Source: Gallibacterium salpingitidis
GTDB taxonomy: Bacteria > Pseudomonadota > Gammaproteobacteria > Enterobacterales > Pasteurellaceae
Assembly (NCBI RefSeq): GCF_001678495.1
Contig: NZ_JTJL01000009.1
Location: forward strand, 1 to 42,504
DNA: 42,504 nucleotides
Direction: 5' to 3'
Part shown: positions 27,193-38,851 of the stretch, piece after piece
Position numbering within the stretch: position 1 is the first letter of the stretch
How the letters are laid out: every line of letters begins with the position of its first letter
The notes under the pieces: model-generated
Seen by the model: only the letters and a program-made list of their open reading frames with translations
Databases searched by the model: none
Told to the model about the DNA's origin: nothing
Translations under genes and position numbers: made by a program

Positions 27193-28301
27193 GTTCTAAG
27201 CTGCCTATGCGGCAGGAATCGTGCAATTATCTGATACATTCCCAGCGGTGGTTTTCTAAGCTGCCTATGCGGCAGGAATCGGCTGTAGATGCAAGAGTAA
27301 ACAATCCCCCTTTTTCTAAGCTGTCTATGCGGCAGGAATCTTGTATATTCATTACATACGGCTGTGTTTTCATTTCTAAGCTGCCTATGCGGCAGGAATC
27401 TTCCCTCATCTTTTGGTTGAGGTTTTTCTTCTTTTCTAAGCTGCCTATGCGGCAGGAATCAATATTCAGAGTGCTTTTCATTCCCGATTGGTTTTCTAAG
27501 CTGCCTATGCGGCAGGAATCATATTGATTATGGCGACAGCTTTGCTGTTGTTTTTCTAAGCTGCCTATGCGGCAGGAATCATCTTTATATTCGCCCAAAA
27601 GCGGTACAAGTATTTCTAAGCTGCCTATGCGGCAGGAATCTTCGACCAAATGGAAGCGAAAGATCAGTTTACATTTCTAAGCTGCCTATGCGGCAGGAAT
27701 CACCCGTGAAGCAAGTAAAGAAATTGCGACAACTTTCTAAGCTGCCTATGCGGCAGGAATCAAGAAATTACAGAAATTGTAATTAATCGAGTATTTCTAA
27801 GCTGCCTATGCGGCAGGAATCTTAGGTTTAGACTTTAGTAAAGACTGATTTAATTTCTAAGCTGCCTATGCGGCAGGAATCAGTAGATTCACAAGCATTT
27901 GTTGAAACAGTTTTTTCTAAGCTGCCTATGCGGCAGGAATCTACCAGACTCATAAACAAAAACGTACGCATCATTTCTAAGCTGCCTATGCGGCAGGAAT
28001 CTTACAGTTATTCTCTTTCTTACAACATTTTTATTTCTAAGCTGCCTATGCGGCAGGAATCGTTTTAATAACGCCCACAATTGCAAACCGTAATTTCTAA
28101 GCTGCCTATGCGGCAGGAATCACTGCCATTTGGACGTGGCTAACAGTAAATGTTTTCTAAGCTGCCTATGCGGCAGGAATCAATTGGTGAGATTGATTTA
28201 GGTGATATAGATTTTTCTAAGCTGCCTATGCGGCAGGAATCAGATTCCGTAAGCGTTGCTGTTTACGTTCATATTTCTAAGCTGCCTATGCGGCAGGAAT
28301 C
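27193..28301 (-). CRISPR. CRISPR array 3, type I-F-like: 19 repeats, 18 spacers
   Basis: Repeats of 28 nt recur every 60 bp, except one 61-bp step caused by a 33-nt spacer at 27641-27673. The repeat differs from array 1 only at two places near its plus-strand end (GAATC in place of TAAAC). The hairpin and the 5' handle are the same as in array 1. The first repeat (27193-27220) has G for T at position 1. The third (27313-27340) has T for C in the stem, which breaks a pair in the minus-strand RNA. Both lie at the old end. The leader is on the right. No cas genes are adjacent. Confidence 0.99.
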
Positions 28302-28433
28302 TAGAACATAATATGGTATAAATATAAGTGTGACAAGGATTAAGCTTAATAAAGGTTATAAAACCCTTTTTTTGTAAGGTCTTAAAAATCTTTTAATATC
28401 AATAAGTTATTTTTATTAGAAATAAAAGGGTAG
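28302..28433 (-). promoter_or_regulatory. Leader of CRISPR array 3 with IHF site
   Basis: From the last repeat base (28301), ACCCT starts at +62 (28363), the IHF consensus TATCAATAAGTTA at +96 (28397-28409) and AAGGGTAG at +125 (28426), the same order and spacing as in leaders 1 and 2. A -10-like TATAAC lies on the minus strand (complement of 28355-28360). No good -35 was seen. The rest of the interval to cmoA (28434-28569) shows nothing else clear. Confidence 0.75.
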
Positions 28434-28521
28434 TTAAATAGGGATATTGTGCTGATAATTATCAGATAAATATCAACTTTAAACAAGTTTGTGGGATTGG
28501 AGAATAGTTTTTAAAAATTGA

Positions 28522-29295
<774 letters not shown>

Positions 29296-29440
29296 GTGAA
29301 CTTCCTCTTTTAACATAGATAAGTAACTTTTTTCGTGCTTTTCTAGGTTAAATGTATTAATCCAATTCAAACCGCGCTTGATTTTCGCTATAATCGCCGA
29401 GTTAATTTTTAGCTTAATTTAAAAACAAGGATTTATTATT

Positions 29441-31210
29441 ATGATGCGTTCACATTATTGCGGTGCATTAAACCGCAGTCATATTGGTCAAGAAGTTACT
29501 CTTAGTGGTTGGGTTCACCGCCGTCGTGATTTAGGCGGTTTAATTTTTATCGATATGCGTGATCGTGAAGGAATTGTTCAAGTATTTATTGATCCACAAA
29601 ATAAACAAGCATTTGAAAAAGCAGCAAATTTACGTAGTGAATATTGTATTCAAATTAAAGGAAAAGTGATTGCTCGCCCAGAGAACCAAATCAATAAAAA
29701 TATGGCGACAGGGGAAGTTGAAGTTTCAGCAACAGATGTTTTAATTTATAACGCTGCCGATGTCTTACCACTTGATTTCAACCAAAATAATACTGAAGAA
29801 CAACGTTTAAAATACCGCTATTTAGATTTACGTCGTCCAGAAATGGCGCAACGTTTAAAAACAAGAGCTAAAATTACTAGCTATGTGCGTCGTTATATGG
29901 ATAGCCATGGTTTCCTTGATATTGAAACCCCAATGCTAACTAAAGCAACACCAGAAGGTGCACGCGATTATTTAGTACCGAGTCGTGTGCATAAAGGTAA
30001 ATTCTACGCTTTGCCACAATCACCACAACTTTTCAAACAATTGCTGATGATGTCAGGTTTTGATCGCTATTATCAAATCGTTAAATGTTTCCGCGATGAA
30101 GATTTACGTGCCGATCGTCAACCAGAATTTACCCAAATCGATGTGGAAACTTCATTCCTCACAGCGCCAGAAGTACGTGCGATTATGGAAGAGATGATCC
30201 ATGGGTTATGGTTAGAAATTTTAGGTGTGGATCTTGGTAAATTCCCAGTAATGACCTATGCAGAAGCAATGCGTCGTTTTGGTTCAGATAAACCGGATTT
30301 ACGTAACCCATTAGAAATGGTGGATGTGGCTGACTTATTAAAAGAAATTGATTTTAAAGTGTTTAGCGGCCCAGCGAATGATCCGAAAGGTCGTATTGCT
30401 GCGATTCGTGTACCAAACGGTTCTCATATTACTCGTAAACAAATTGATGAATATACTCAATTTGTTGGTATTTATGGTGCGAAAGGTTTAGCGTGGATGA
30501 AGATTAATGACATCAACGCGGGTATGGAAGGCGTACAAAGTCCAATTGCGAAATTCTTCTCAGAAGCGACTTTAAAAGCAGTGTTAGAGCGTGTTCAAGC
30601 ACAAACTGGAGATATTATCTTCTTTGGTGCAGATAGTTACAAAGTGGTGACTGATGCAATGGGTGCATTACGTTTGAAACTAGGTCGTGATTGCGGTTTA
30701 ACCCAATTAGATCAATGGGCGCCATTATGGGTGATTGATTTCCCAATGTTTGAAGAAGATGGCGAAGGCGGTTTAGCAGCAATGCACCATCCATTTACTT
30801 CACCAGCACACGTTTCACCAGAAGAGCTAGAACAATCACCAGCGAATGCAGTAGCGAATGCATATGATATGGTGATCAATGGTTATGAAGTAGGTGGTGG
30901 TTCTGTACGTATTTTTGATCCAAAAATGCAACAAACTGTTTTCCGTATTCTAGGTATCAATGAACAAGAACAATATGAAAAATTTGGTTTCTTACTTGAC
31001 GCATTGAAGTTTGGTACACCACCGCACGCAGGTTTGGCATTTGGTTTGGATCGTCTAACAATGCTATTAACTGGTACAGACAACATTCGTGATGTAATCG
31101 CATTCCCGAAAACAACAGCTGCGGCATGTTTAATGACAGAAGCACCAAATTTTGCCAATGCACAAGCATTACAAGAATTAGCTATTCAAGTCACTAAAAC
31201 AAAAGAGTAG
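29441..31210 (+). CDS. aspS: Aspartyl-tRNA synthetase
   Basis: Charges tRNA-Asp with aspartate. Its 589 residues (E. coli 590) include an N-terminal OB-fold anticodon-binding domain ([22 protein letters not shown], about 20-42). The class II catalytic domain has motif 2 around [19 protein letters not shown] and motif 3 around [13 protein letters not shown], and the bacterial GAD insertion lies between. Two ATG codons are adjacent (29441 and 29444); either may be used. It heads a likely operon with the lipoprotein, nudB and yebC. Confidence 0.97.
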   Translation: MMRSHYCGALNRSHIGQEVTLSGWVHRRRDLGGLIFIDMRDREGIVQVFIDPQNKQAFEKAANLRSEYCIQIKGKVIARPENQINKNMATGEVEVSATDVLIYNAADVLPLDFNQNNTEEQRLKYRYLDLRRPEMAQRLKTRAKITSYVRRYMDSHGFLDIETPMLTKATPEGARDYLVPSRVHKGKFYALPQSPQLFKQLLMMSGFDRYYQIVKCFRDEDLRADRQPEFTQIDVETSFLTAPEVRAIMEEMIHGLWLEILGVDLGKFPVMTYAEAMRRFGSDKPDLRNPLEMVDVADLLKEIDFKVFSGPANDPKGRIAAIRVPNGSHITRKQIDEYTQFVGIYGAKGLAWMKINDINAGMEGVQSPIAKFFSEATLKAVLERVQAQTGDIIFFGADSYKVVTDAMGALRLKLGRDCGLTQLDQWAPLWVIDFPMFEEDGEGGLAAMHHPFTSPAHVSPEELEQSPANAVANAYDMVINGYEVGGGSVRIFDPKMQQTVFRILGINEQEQYEKFGFLLDALKFGTPPHAGLAFGLDRLTMLLTGTDNIRDVIAFPKTTAAACLMTEAPNFANAQALQELAIQVTKTKE

Positions 31211-31224
31211 TTAAAGAGGAAGAA

Positions 31225-32121
31225 ATGAAAGTATATAAATGGGGCGCACTCTGCTTAAGTGGTTTAGCCCTATTTGCTTGTAAAGAAGAAAAGGTAGCTA
31301 AGCCTGCGGCTGTAGCTCAACAACAAAAAGTGGAAGCACCAGCGCCGTTACCTTTAGTTAGCAGTAAACCAGTTACTTTTTTACAAGAAGAAAAATGTTT
31401 TGCCAATGATCGTTGTTATCAACTCGATGTACAAAGCTTAGAAACTAATGTTGATTGGATTAATCAATATTTTCAAAATGAAGCGCGCAAGCTGTTAACA
31501 GTAAATAATTTCGAACTTTCAAAAGAAGAAACGGCAAAGATCCAAGCTGAATGGGATAAATTGCCACTAGCGGAATTGAAAAAGACCTATGTTGCAGATG
31601 TTGCAGCGCTATTTAAAGATGCTGAATATGCACCTTATGGTTTTTCATTAGAGTATAAACCGCGCTTTATCGCACAAAACCAACAGGTAGCAATGTTTAC
31701 TGATTATTTCTACCATTATGCTGGCGGAGCGCATGGGGTTTATGCAACACACTTTACTAATTTTGATTTAAAAACAAAAAAAGTATTGCATATTGATGAT
31801 GTGCTGCAACCAAACCAAAGACGTGAGTTTAAAAATCTATTGCGGGAAGCGTATCTTGAGTATTTGGCATCAATGGAAAATGAGCAAGATCAAGACAAAG
31901 CAGAGCAATTGTTGCAAGAGCGTTTAGATATGGGCTGGGAAGCTGAACCAACAGATAATTTTACTTTCACTTATAGTGGAATTTTATCGAGTTATCCGCC
32001 TTATATGTTAGGTTCTTATGCAGAAGGTGAAATTCAACTATTAATTCCTTATGAACGATTAATAGATATTGTAAAACCTGAATTTTTATTTAATACAACA
32101 AAAACGATTATTTCTGAGTAA
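31225..32121 (+). CDS. Lipoprotein with DUF3298 (RsiV-like) domain
   Basis: A 298-residue protein with a lipoprotein signal (lipobox LALFAC, lipid-bearing Cys at 19), an Ala/Pro/Lys/Gln linker to about 45, and a periplasmic domain. The segment DYFYHYAGGAHGVYATHFTNFDLKTKKVL and the following DDVLQPNQR are typical of DUF3298, also found in the anti-sigma factor RsiV, which binds lysozyme. A lysozyme-binding or inhibitor role is possible but unproven. It starts 14 bp after aspS with a good ribosome site (AGAGGAAGAA). Confidence 0.8.
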   Translation: MKVYKWGALCLSGLALFACKEEKVAKPAAVAQQQKVEAPAPLPLVSSKPVTFLQEEKCFANDRCYQLDVQSLETNVDWINQYFQNEARKLLTVNNFELSKEETAKIQAEWDKLPLAELKKTYVADVAALFKDAEYAPYGFSLEYKPRFIAQNQQVAMFTDYFYHYAGGAHGVYATHFTNFDLKTKKVLHIDDVLQPNQRREFKNLLREAYLEYLASMENEQDQDKAEQLLQERLDMGWEAEPTDNFTFTYSGILSSYPPYMLGSYAEGEIQLLIPYERLIDIVKPEFLFNTTKTIISE

Positions 32122-32577
32122 ATGATGAAATATAAACACCCTGAATCAGTTTTGGTTGTAGTTTATTGTACTGATACTAAACGAGTATTAATGCTGCAAC
32201 GTAAAGATGATCAGGATTTTTGGCAATCTGTTTCAGGTAGTTTAGAAATGGGCGAAACGCCGGCACAGGCGGCAAAACGAGAAGTATTTGAGGAACTCCA
32301 ACTAGATATTTCTGCTTTGCCAACGATGCTTCAAGATTGCCACTATGAAGTTGATTTTGAAATCTTTGCACAATTTCGTGAGCGTTATGCCCCGAATGTA
32401 ACGCATTGTCACGAATATTGGTTTACTTTACCGCTAGCGGAAGAGTGTTCTGTCGTTTTAACTGAACATTCCGCTTATCGTTGGGTAGAAGCAGAAACAG
32501 CAGTAAAGATGACAAAATCGTGGAATAACGCGCAAGCGATAGAAAAATTTGTAATACATCAACCTATTGAAAATTAA
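32122..32577 (+). CDS. nudB: Dihydroneopterin triphosphate pyrophosphatase NudB
   Basis: Removes pyrophosphate from dihydroneopterin triphosphate in folate synthesis. The 151 residues (E. coli 150) contain the Nudix box GSLEMGETPAQAAKREVFEE (GX5EX7REUXEE pattern), preceded by VLVVVYCTDTKRVLMLQRKDDQDFWQSV. The ATG abuts the stop codon of the lipoprotein gene (TAAATG), suggesting coupled translation. An adjacent second ATG is an alternative start. Order aspS-nudB-yebC-ruvC is conserved with E. coli. Confidence 0.95.
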   Translation: MMKYKHPESVLVVVYCTDTKRVLMLQRKDDQDFWQSVSGSLEMGETPAQAAKREVFEELQLDISALPTMLQDCHYEVDFEIFAQFRERYAPNVTHCHEYWFTLPLAEECSVVLTEHSAYRWVEAETAVKMTKSWNNAQAIEKFVIHQPIEN

Positions 32578-32589
32578 AGAGGATTTTTC

Positions 32590-33330
32590 ATGGCTGGTCA
32601 CAGTAAATGGGCTAATATTAAACACCGTAAGGCGGCACAAGACGCACAACGTGGGAAAATTTTTACTAAATTAATTCGTGAGTTAGTAACAGCAGCGAAA
32701 ATGGGTGGAGCGGACGTTGGTTCAAACCCTCGTTTGCGTGCTGCAGTTGATAAAGCGCTTTCAAACAATATGACTCGCGACACTATTAACCGCGCTATTC
32801 AACGTGGTGCTGGCGGCGGTGATGATACCAATATGGAATCTATCGTTTACGAAGGTTATGGCCCAGGTGGTACAGCAGTGATTGTTGAATGCTTGACAGA
32901 TAACCGTAAACGTACTGTATCTGAAGTGCGTCATGCTTTCACCAAATGTGGTGGTAACTTAGGAACAGACGGTTCTGTGGCATATTTATTTACTCGTAAA
33001 GGCTTAATTTTAGTGAATGAAGCTGATGAAGATGCATTAATGGAAGCAGCAATCGAAGCGGGTGCAGATGATGTTCAACCGCAAGATGACGGTAGCTTTG
33101 AAGTTTATACTGCATGGGAAGAGTTAAGTGCAGTGCGTGAAGCGATCGAAGCAGCTGGTTTCAAAATTAATGAAGCAGAAGTTACGATGATTCCATCTAC
33201 TTCAGCACAATTAGATGCAGATACTGCACCAAAATTGATGCGTTTAGTTGATATGCTAGAAGATTGTGATGATGTGCAAAACGTATATCACAATGGTGAT
33301 ATCAGCGACGAAGTTGCAGCATTACTATAA
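32590..33330 (+). CDS. yebC: YebC/PmpR-family protein
   Basis: The 246 residues match E. coli YebC in length and start ([27 protein letters not shown]). [23 protein letters not shown] and [11 protein letters not shown] are family motifs. YebC proteins were long called DNA-binding regulators; recent work indicates that family members help ribosomes translate polyproline stretches. The gene starts 12 bp after nudB, with AAGAGGA as ribosome site. Confidence 0.96.
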   Translation: MAGHSKWANIKHRKAAQDAQRGKIFTKLIRELVTAAKMGGADVGSNPRLRAAVDKALSNNMTRDTINRAIQRGAGGGDDTNMESIVYEGYGPGGTAVIVECLTDNRKRTVSEVRHAFTKCGGNLGTDGSVAYLFTRKGLILVNEADEDALMEAAIEAGADDVQPQDDGSFEVYTAWEELSAVREAIEAAGFKINEAEVTMIPSTSAQLDADTAPKLMRLVDMLEDCDDVQNVYHNGDISDEVAALL

Positions 33331-33348
33331 TTGAATTTTTGTAGATAG

Positions 33349-33375
33349 AAAGGCGTCTTTAAGACGCCTTTACTA
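33349..33375 (+). terminator. Terminator after yebC
   Basis: Near-perfect palindrome AAAGGCGTCTT/AAGACGCCTTT at 33349-33371 followed by ACTATA. The T-run is formed by the distal arm itself. It closes the aspS-yebC operon. Confidence 0.7.
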
Positions 33376-33425
33376 TAACTAAAAAAGAGTTCTTGAATAG
33401 AAAAATGCCTTTTTAATGCAATAAA

Positions 33426-33538
33426 GAGGGGATTGGGGGATTTAAACCATCTATCTCACTGAACTTTCTAAGTGAAAAGAAGCGGTAAAAGGGGATAAAT
33501 AATCAAATCTCCCTAACCCTCTTCAATCTTGAAGAGGG
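33426..33538. repeat. Small inverted-repeat element between yebC and ruvC
   Basis: GAGGGGATTGGGGGATTT (33426-33443) pairs imperfectly with AAATCTCCCTAACCCTCTTC (33505-33524), bracketing about 60 bp. The right arm also forms a perfect 10-bp hairpin of its own, CCCTCTTCAA/TTGAAGAGGG (33517-33526, 33529-33538). There is no coding potential. It looks like a short non-autonomous repeat of the kind common between Pasteurellaceae genes; only one copy is in this window. Confidence 0.55.
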
Positions 33539-33593
33539 GATCTGCTTTGTGAAGTATTAATGTCAGTGCATTTAAATAAATTGGACAAATAGT

Positions 33594-34166
33594 ATGAGTA
33601 TCATTCTTGGCATTGACCCCGGTTCACGCTTAACTGGATATGGCGTGATTAAACAACAAGGTAAACAACTGTTTTATCTTGGCAGTGGCGTCATTCGTAC
33701 TGAAGTTGATGATTTACCGACGCGCTTACAGCGTATTTATGCTGGAGTGACAGAAATAGTTACTCAATTTCAGCCCGATATGTTTGCCATTGAACAAGTC
33801 TTTATGGCGAAAAATGCTGATTCAGCGCTTAAATTAGGACAAGCACGCGGTGTAGCGATTGTTGCTGCAACCAATCAACAATTACCTGTTTTTGAATACG
33901 CAGCGAGATTAGTAAAACAAACAGTGGTAGGTATAGGATCTGCCGACAAAAAACAAGTGCAGCATATGGTAACTAAAATTCTCAACCTATCTGCAACACC
34001 ACAAGCCGATGCGGCGGATGCGTTAGCGATTGCGATTACTCATGCTCATACGATGCAACACGCTTTGCAAGTCGCGCAAACTAGCCAATCAAAATTAACT
34101 GGAAATGCTGCTTTATTAAGGACACGATATAGTCGAGGGCGTTTTCGTCTAAAAGCGGAAAAATAA
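33594..34166 (+). CDS. ruvC: Holliday junction endonuclease RuvC
   Basis: Cuts Holliday junctions during recombination, working with RuvAB. The 190-residue product (E. coli 173) has all four acidic catalytic residues: D8 (GIDPGS), E67 (AIEQVF), D139 and D142 ([14 protein letters not shown]). A basic C-terminal tail of about 15 extra residues ([17 protein letters not shown]) could aid DNA binding. In most gammaproteobacteria ruvA and ruvB follow or lie close; here fabA follows in the opposite direction, so ruvAB are elsewhere. Confidence 0.96.
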   Translation: MSIILGIDPGSRLTGYGVIKQQGKQLFYLGSGVIRTEVDDLPTRLQRIYAGVTEIVTQFQPDMFAIEQVFMAKNADSALKLGQARGVAIVAATNQQLPVFEYAARLVKQTVVGIGSADKKQVQHMVTKILNLSATPQADAADALAIAITHAHTMQHALQVAQTSQSKLTGNAALLRTRYSRGRFRLKAEK

Positions 34167-34189
34167 GAGCAGACAAATTTGCCTGCTCT
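34166..34189. terminator. Bidirectional terminator between ruvC and fabA
   Basis: A palindrome with outer arms AGAGCAG/CTGCTCT (34166-34172, 34183-34189) and inner CAAATTTG, between the convergent stop codons of ruvC and fabA. T-runs are weak. Confidence 0.6.
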
Positions 34190-34197
34190 GATAGAGA

Positions 34198-34743
34198 TTA
34201 AAACATTGTGGTATCTTGGAATAAACCTACTTTTAAATCAGTGGCGGTATAAATAATACGACCATCAACTTCTACTTCACCGTCGGCTAATCCCATAATC
34301 AATTTACGATTAATCACACGTTTTAAATGAATACGATAAATGACTTTTTTTGAAGTTGGTAAGATTTGTCCGGTAAATTTCACTTCACCAACACCTAAAG
34401 CACGACCTTTACCTTCGCCACCGATCCAGCCTAAGAAAAAGCCAACTAATTGCCACATTGCGTCTAATCCTAAGCAACCCGGCATCACCGGATCGCCGAT
34501 AAAATGGCAACCAAAGAAAGGTAAGTCAGGACGAATATCTAATTCAGCTTCGATATAACCCTTGCCATAACGCCCTTTAGTTTCATCCATTTCAACAATA
34601 CGATCCATCATTAACATTGAGGGTGCAGGTAGTTGAGGGCCTTTTTCACCAAATAACTCACCGCGTCCTGATGCTAATAAATCTTCATAGCTAAAAGATT
34701 TTTGCGCGGTGAATGTTCTTTTTTGTGAACTACTGTTCGGCAT
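34198..34743 (-). CDS. fabA: 3-hydroxydecanoyl-ACP dehydratase/isomerase FabA
   Basis: Introduces the cis double bond in unsaturated fatty acid synthesis. The ATG at 34743 (after GGAGGAGAA) gives 181 residues (E. coli 172). Catalytic H80 ([15 protein letters not shown]) and D94 (CLGLDAMWQ) are 14 residues apart, as in E. coli. The N terminus has about ten extra polar residues. It lies beside the Lon-like protease gene, as in E. coli (ycbZ-fabA), separated by 130 bp. The TTG at 34758 in frame overlaps the ribosome site and is unlikely. Confidence 0.96.
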   Translation of the reverse strand: MPNSSSQKRTFTAQKSFSYEDLLASGRGELFGEKGPQLPAPSMLMMDRIVEMDETKGRYGKGYIEAELDIRPDLPFFGCHFIGDPVMPGCLGLDAMWQLVGFFLGWIGGEGKGRALGVGEVKFTGQILPTSKKVIYRIHLKRVINRKLIMGLADGEVEVDGRIIYTATDLKVGLFQDTTMF

Positions 34744-34873
34744 ACTGTTCTCCTCCAAGCGAGCGTTAAAAATTATTCTATTAAAAATACGAAACAGATG
34801 TTCGCTATTCTAGCAGGGAAAATTCCCTTTTTAAATAGCTTACATCTGTTAGCTGAATGGTCGGAGCAGTTTT

Positions 34874-36652
34874 TTACTTTTTATGCTGATTTAACCAAGG
34901 AAACCATCTTGACAGTAATGGCTTAGTTTCTGCTTTTTGCTCAATGTTTTGCATAATCAGTTGATTGAGTGGACGATTGTTTGCTTGATATTGTGTATCC
35001 GGCATTTCAACCAAATCACGCTGTAATAAAATTTGTAACGCTTGTGCAGCATCCTCAACAATCCATAAATGGAACTGTTCCGCTTTAACTGCATCAATCA
35101 CAGCACGATTTAAACTTAATTGAGAACAAACTACTGCGGGAATAATGACGCCTTGTTTGCCAGTTAAACCACGTTGTTGGCAAATAGCAAAAAATCCTTC
35201 AATTTTTTCATTAACGCCGCCTACGGCATGCACTAAACCAAATTGGTCAATTGCACCAGTAATGGCGATATTTTGTGGTAACGGTAGTTCCGCTAAAGCG
35301 CTTACTAATACACATAACATTGCTAAAGAAGCGCTGTCGCCATCAATTTCAGTGTACGACTGTTCAAAAACAAGCGAAGCCGAAAACGGTAATTGGCTAG
35401 GTAACTGTAAGATATTACTTAAGCAAGATTGCGCAATCATCATTCCTTTACTATGAATATTGCCAGCTAATTCATTTTTTCGATCAACATCAACAATTTC
35501 CCCTTCACCAATTTGCACTAAACAGCTAATACGTGAAGGTTCGCCAAAAGCATAAGGTACGCCGGGATACTCAATGACGGATAAGCCATTAATCTGCCCA
35601 ATTTCTTCGCCATCAGTGGCGATATAGATTTGTTCTGCCAATACACTTTGATAACTGCGTTGTTGTAATAAATCGCGCTGATAACATTGCTGTGCATAAA
35701 AATGCTCAATCATATCAGCAGTAATAGTGTCAGCATTGGTTTGATAAGTTAATGCACCTTGTAAAATACGCAATAATTGTGCAGGTGCATTGCTAATTAA
35801 TTGACGATCTTCACTCTCACGCACCAACCATTGATACAAACGAGTAATCGCAGCAAAATCAATCTGTTTTTGCATTTCCTTTTCAGCCAAATAACGCACA
35901 TAACTTGCCCATTGTTGTTGTTGCGTTTCGGTAGTAACCTCGCTATAAGCAGCTAACTCGGCATAATCGGCGAGCTGATAAAGATCTGGTTGGAATGCTT
36001 CCAATTCAGCAATATTGTCGCGACTACCAACTAAAATTAACTTCAATTTCAATGGCATACTTGGAATAACACAAGGTTGGCGCTGTAAGAGATTATCTAA
36101 TTGCCAATGAAATTGTTGTTGCTGTAATAAACTTAATAAGCGCAGCCATACATCAAATTGCGCTAACAGTTGTGCCACTGAAACAATCAAAATCCCGCCA
36201 TTTAATTGGTGTACTAAACCGGGAACAAGGTGAATTTTATCGCTATTGGTAAGTTGTAAAATTTGTCCAAATAAATGTTGTGGATCGAGATAATCGGCAC
36301 TTTTTACCCAATAACGTTGAGTAAAATTATCTTGCATAGATTGTGCCGGACGCATCTCCATCACCGGAAATTCATTTTCACTAGCGGAATGAAATTGATA
36401 ATGTACGCCATTAACGGCTAAAGGTTGATCGGCAAAATGGTGTTGTAATAAATAATTTTCTAAACGCTGTAAATCGGCAAATTGTTCTTCACCCTTTAAT
36501 ACTAATAAATTACCGTCTTGTGCTAACCAATGTTGAATTGCCGCAGTGGCGCGCGGTTGTAATTGCCAGAAGTCTGTATCGTTACTAATGTCTGTCGCTG
36601 CAATAGCAAAGGTTGGAGCAAGTGATTGCCAATCTAATTTTAATAAATCCAT
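34874..36652 (-). CDS. Lon-like protease (YcbZ / LonH family)
   Basis: The ATG at 36652 (after AAGAGAAT) gives 592 residues (E. coli YcbZ 586). The C-terminal Lon protease domain has the Ser nucleophile in EIDGDSASLAML and the catalytic Lys in AVGGVNEKIEGFF. The N-terminal part is the divergent ATPase-like region of this family, with Gln-rich loops and no clear Walker A. Its substrates are unknown; conserved linkage to fabA suggests an old association but not necessarily a shared function. An in-frame TTG at 36706 adds residues unlike the family. Confidence 0.9.
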   Translation of the reverse strand: MDLLKLDWQSLAPTFAIAATDISNDTDFWQLQPRATAAIQHWLAQDGNLLVLKGEEQFADLQRLENYLLQHHFADQPLAVNGVHYQFHSASENEFPVMEMRPAQSMQDNFTQRYWVKSADYLDPQHLFGQILQLTNSDKIHLVPGLVHQLNGGILIVSVAQLLAQFDVWLRLLSLLQQQQFHWQLDNLLQRQPCVIPSMPLKLKLILVGSRDNIAELEAFQPDLYQLADYAELAAYSEVTTETQQQQWASYVRYLAEKEMQKQIDFAAITRLYQWLVRESEDRQLISNAPAQLLRILQGALTYQTNADTITADMIEHFYAQQCYQRDLLQQRSYQSVLAEQIYIATDGEEIGQINGLSVIEYPGVPYAFGEPSRISCLVQIGEGEIVDVDRKNELAGNIHSKGMMIAQSCLSNILQLPSQLPFSASLVFEQSYTEIDGDSASLAMLCVLVSALAELPLPQNIAITGAIDQFGLVHAVGGVNEKIEGFFAICQQRGLTGKQGVIIPAVVCSQLSLNRAVIDAVKAEQFHLWIVEDAAQALQILLQRDLVEMPDTQYQANNRPLNQLIMQNIEQKAETKPLLSRWFPWLNQHKK

Positions 36653-36935
36653 ATTTATTCTCTTATTATTTTTCACCTGCGAATTATACACAAAAACATG
36701 GTACAAAAGGGGGATTTCTATTGGTAATGATTTAGGGTGTTTTTTGGAAAATGTAAATGATGTTATCAGGTTATAGCCATTTAACTATTCTCTCATTACC
36801 AATTCTCCTCAATATCATTAAAATCTTTATTTGTATGATTGATTACCTCTATTGTTTCACCGTTTTTACTTACTGCAAAAGACGAGCGATTTTGTTAGAA
36901 TTTAACAGTTTTTTGTAGCAGCATAAGGGAGAAAT

Positions 36936-37784
36936 ATGCAACAAATTATCGAGGTAAATACACAGAATTTGGCTGAAGTGCTTGATATGGGCAAAACTCA
37001 GCCGTTAGTGTTTGTATTTTATGCCGCAACAGACAATACATCAGCGAATTTTGTACAAGTATTAGAACGACTTACCACACAATATCCTAACCAATTTATT
37101 CTAGCGAAAGTGAATTGTGAAACAGAACAAATGATTGCCGCACAATTCCGTATTCAAGCATTACCGACAACTTACTTATTTAAAGATGGTGCACCAATTG
37201 ATGGTTTTCATGGTCCATTAGCAGAACCTGAATTACAACAACGCTTATCGGTAATCTTACCAAAAGAAGATGAGATCAAATTTAATCAAGCCTTAGATCT
37301 GTTAGCGGTGGAGAATTATGAACAAGCCTTACCATTGTTGAAAGAGGCGTGGGAATTATCCGATAAAAAGAATAGTGATGTTGCGTTGTTATATGCGGAA
37401 ACCTATATTGCGATGAAAAAGGTGGAACCTGCGCAAGAAATTTTAAAACAGATTCCATTGCAAGATCGTGATAGTCGTTGGCAAGGTTTACAAGCGCAGA
37501 TTGATCTATTGCTAGAAGCTGCGGATACACCAGAAATTCAACAATTACAGCAAGATTATCAACGTAACCCAACGCCAGCGATTGCGATTAAATTGGCAGT
37601 GCAATTACATCAAGCAAATCGTAATGAAGAGGCGCTGAATTTATTGTTAGCAATTTTGCAAAAAGATCTTGCGGCTGAAGATGGGGAAGTGAAACGCCAA
37701 TATTTAGCAATTTTGGCAGCAATGGGCAACGCTGATCCATTAACGAATAAATATCGCCGTTTAGTATATTCGCTTTTATATTAA
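36936..37784 (+). CDS. cnoX: Chaperedoxin CnoX (YbbN)
   Basis: A thioredoxin-fold domain (1-110) joined to TPR repeats (about 118-282). The 282 residues (E. coli 284) keep CnoX features such as QFILAKVNCETEQMIAAQFRIQALPT, IPLQDRDSRWQGLQAQIDLL and the ending YRRLVYSLLY. CnoX holds unfolded proteins after oxidant stress and passes them to GroEL. The active-site region is YAATDNTSANF, so both cysteines of CxxC are gone (E. coli keeps one). C61 is the only cysteine; it matches E. coli Cys63, which forms the mixed disulfide with GroEL or clients. It lies 39 bp before trxB. Confidence 0.92.
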   Translation: MQQIIEVNTQNLAEVLDMGKTQPLVFVFYAATDNTSANFVQVLERLTTQYPNQFILAKVNCETEQMIAAQFRIQALPTTYLFKDGAPIDGFHGPLAEPELQQRLSVILPKEDEIKFNQALDLLAVENYEQALPLLKEAWELSDKKNSDVALLYAETYIAMKKVEPAQEILKQIPLQDRDSRWQGLQAQIDLLLEAADTPEIQQLQQDYQRNPTPAIAIKLAVQLHQANRNEEALNLLLAILQKDLAAEDGEVKRQYLAILAAMGNADPLTNKYRRLVYSLLY

Positions 37785-37802
37785 TGACGATAACCAGTAT
37801 GA

Positions 37803-38786
<984 letters not shown>

Positions 38787-38800
38787 TTATTTTATTAACT

Positions 38801-38826
38801 CCCCCTCCTTTTTGAGGGGGATTTTA
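38801..38826 (+). terminator. Terminator after trxB
   Basis: Stem CCCCCTC/GAGGGGG (38801-38807, 38814-38820) with loop CTTTTT, followed by ATTTTAT. It lies 26 bp before the cydD start, so cydDC probably has its own promoter or relies on read-through. Confidence 0.8.
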
Positions 38827-38851
38827 TTGCATTTTTACAATATAGCGAGAT

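Noticed and set aside
27207..28086. Open frames on both strands of array 3 encoding repeats of SKLPMRQES or DSCRIGSLE, looking like a tandem-repeat protein
   Set aside because: Same cause. The unit is the 28-nt CRISPR repeat plus variable spacers, with no start site or conservation.
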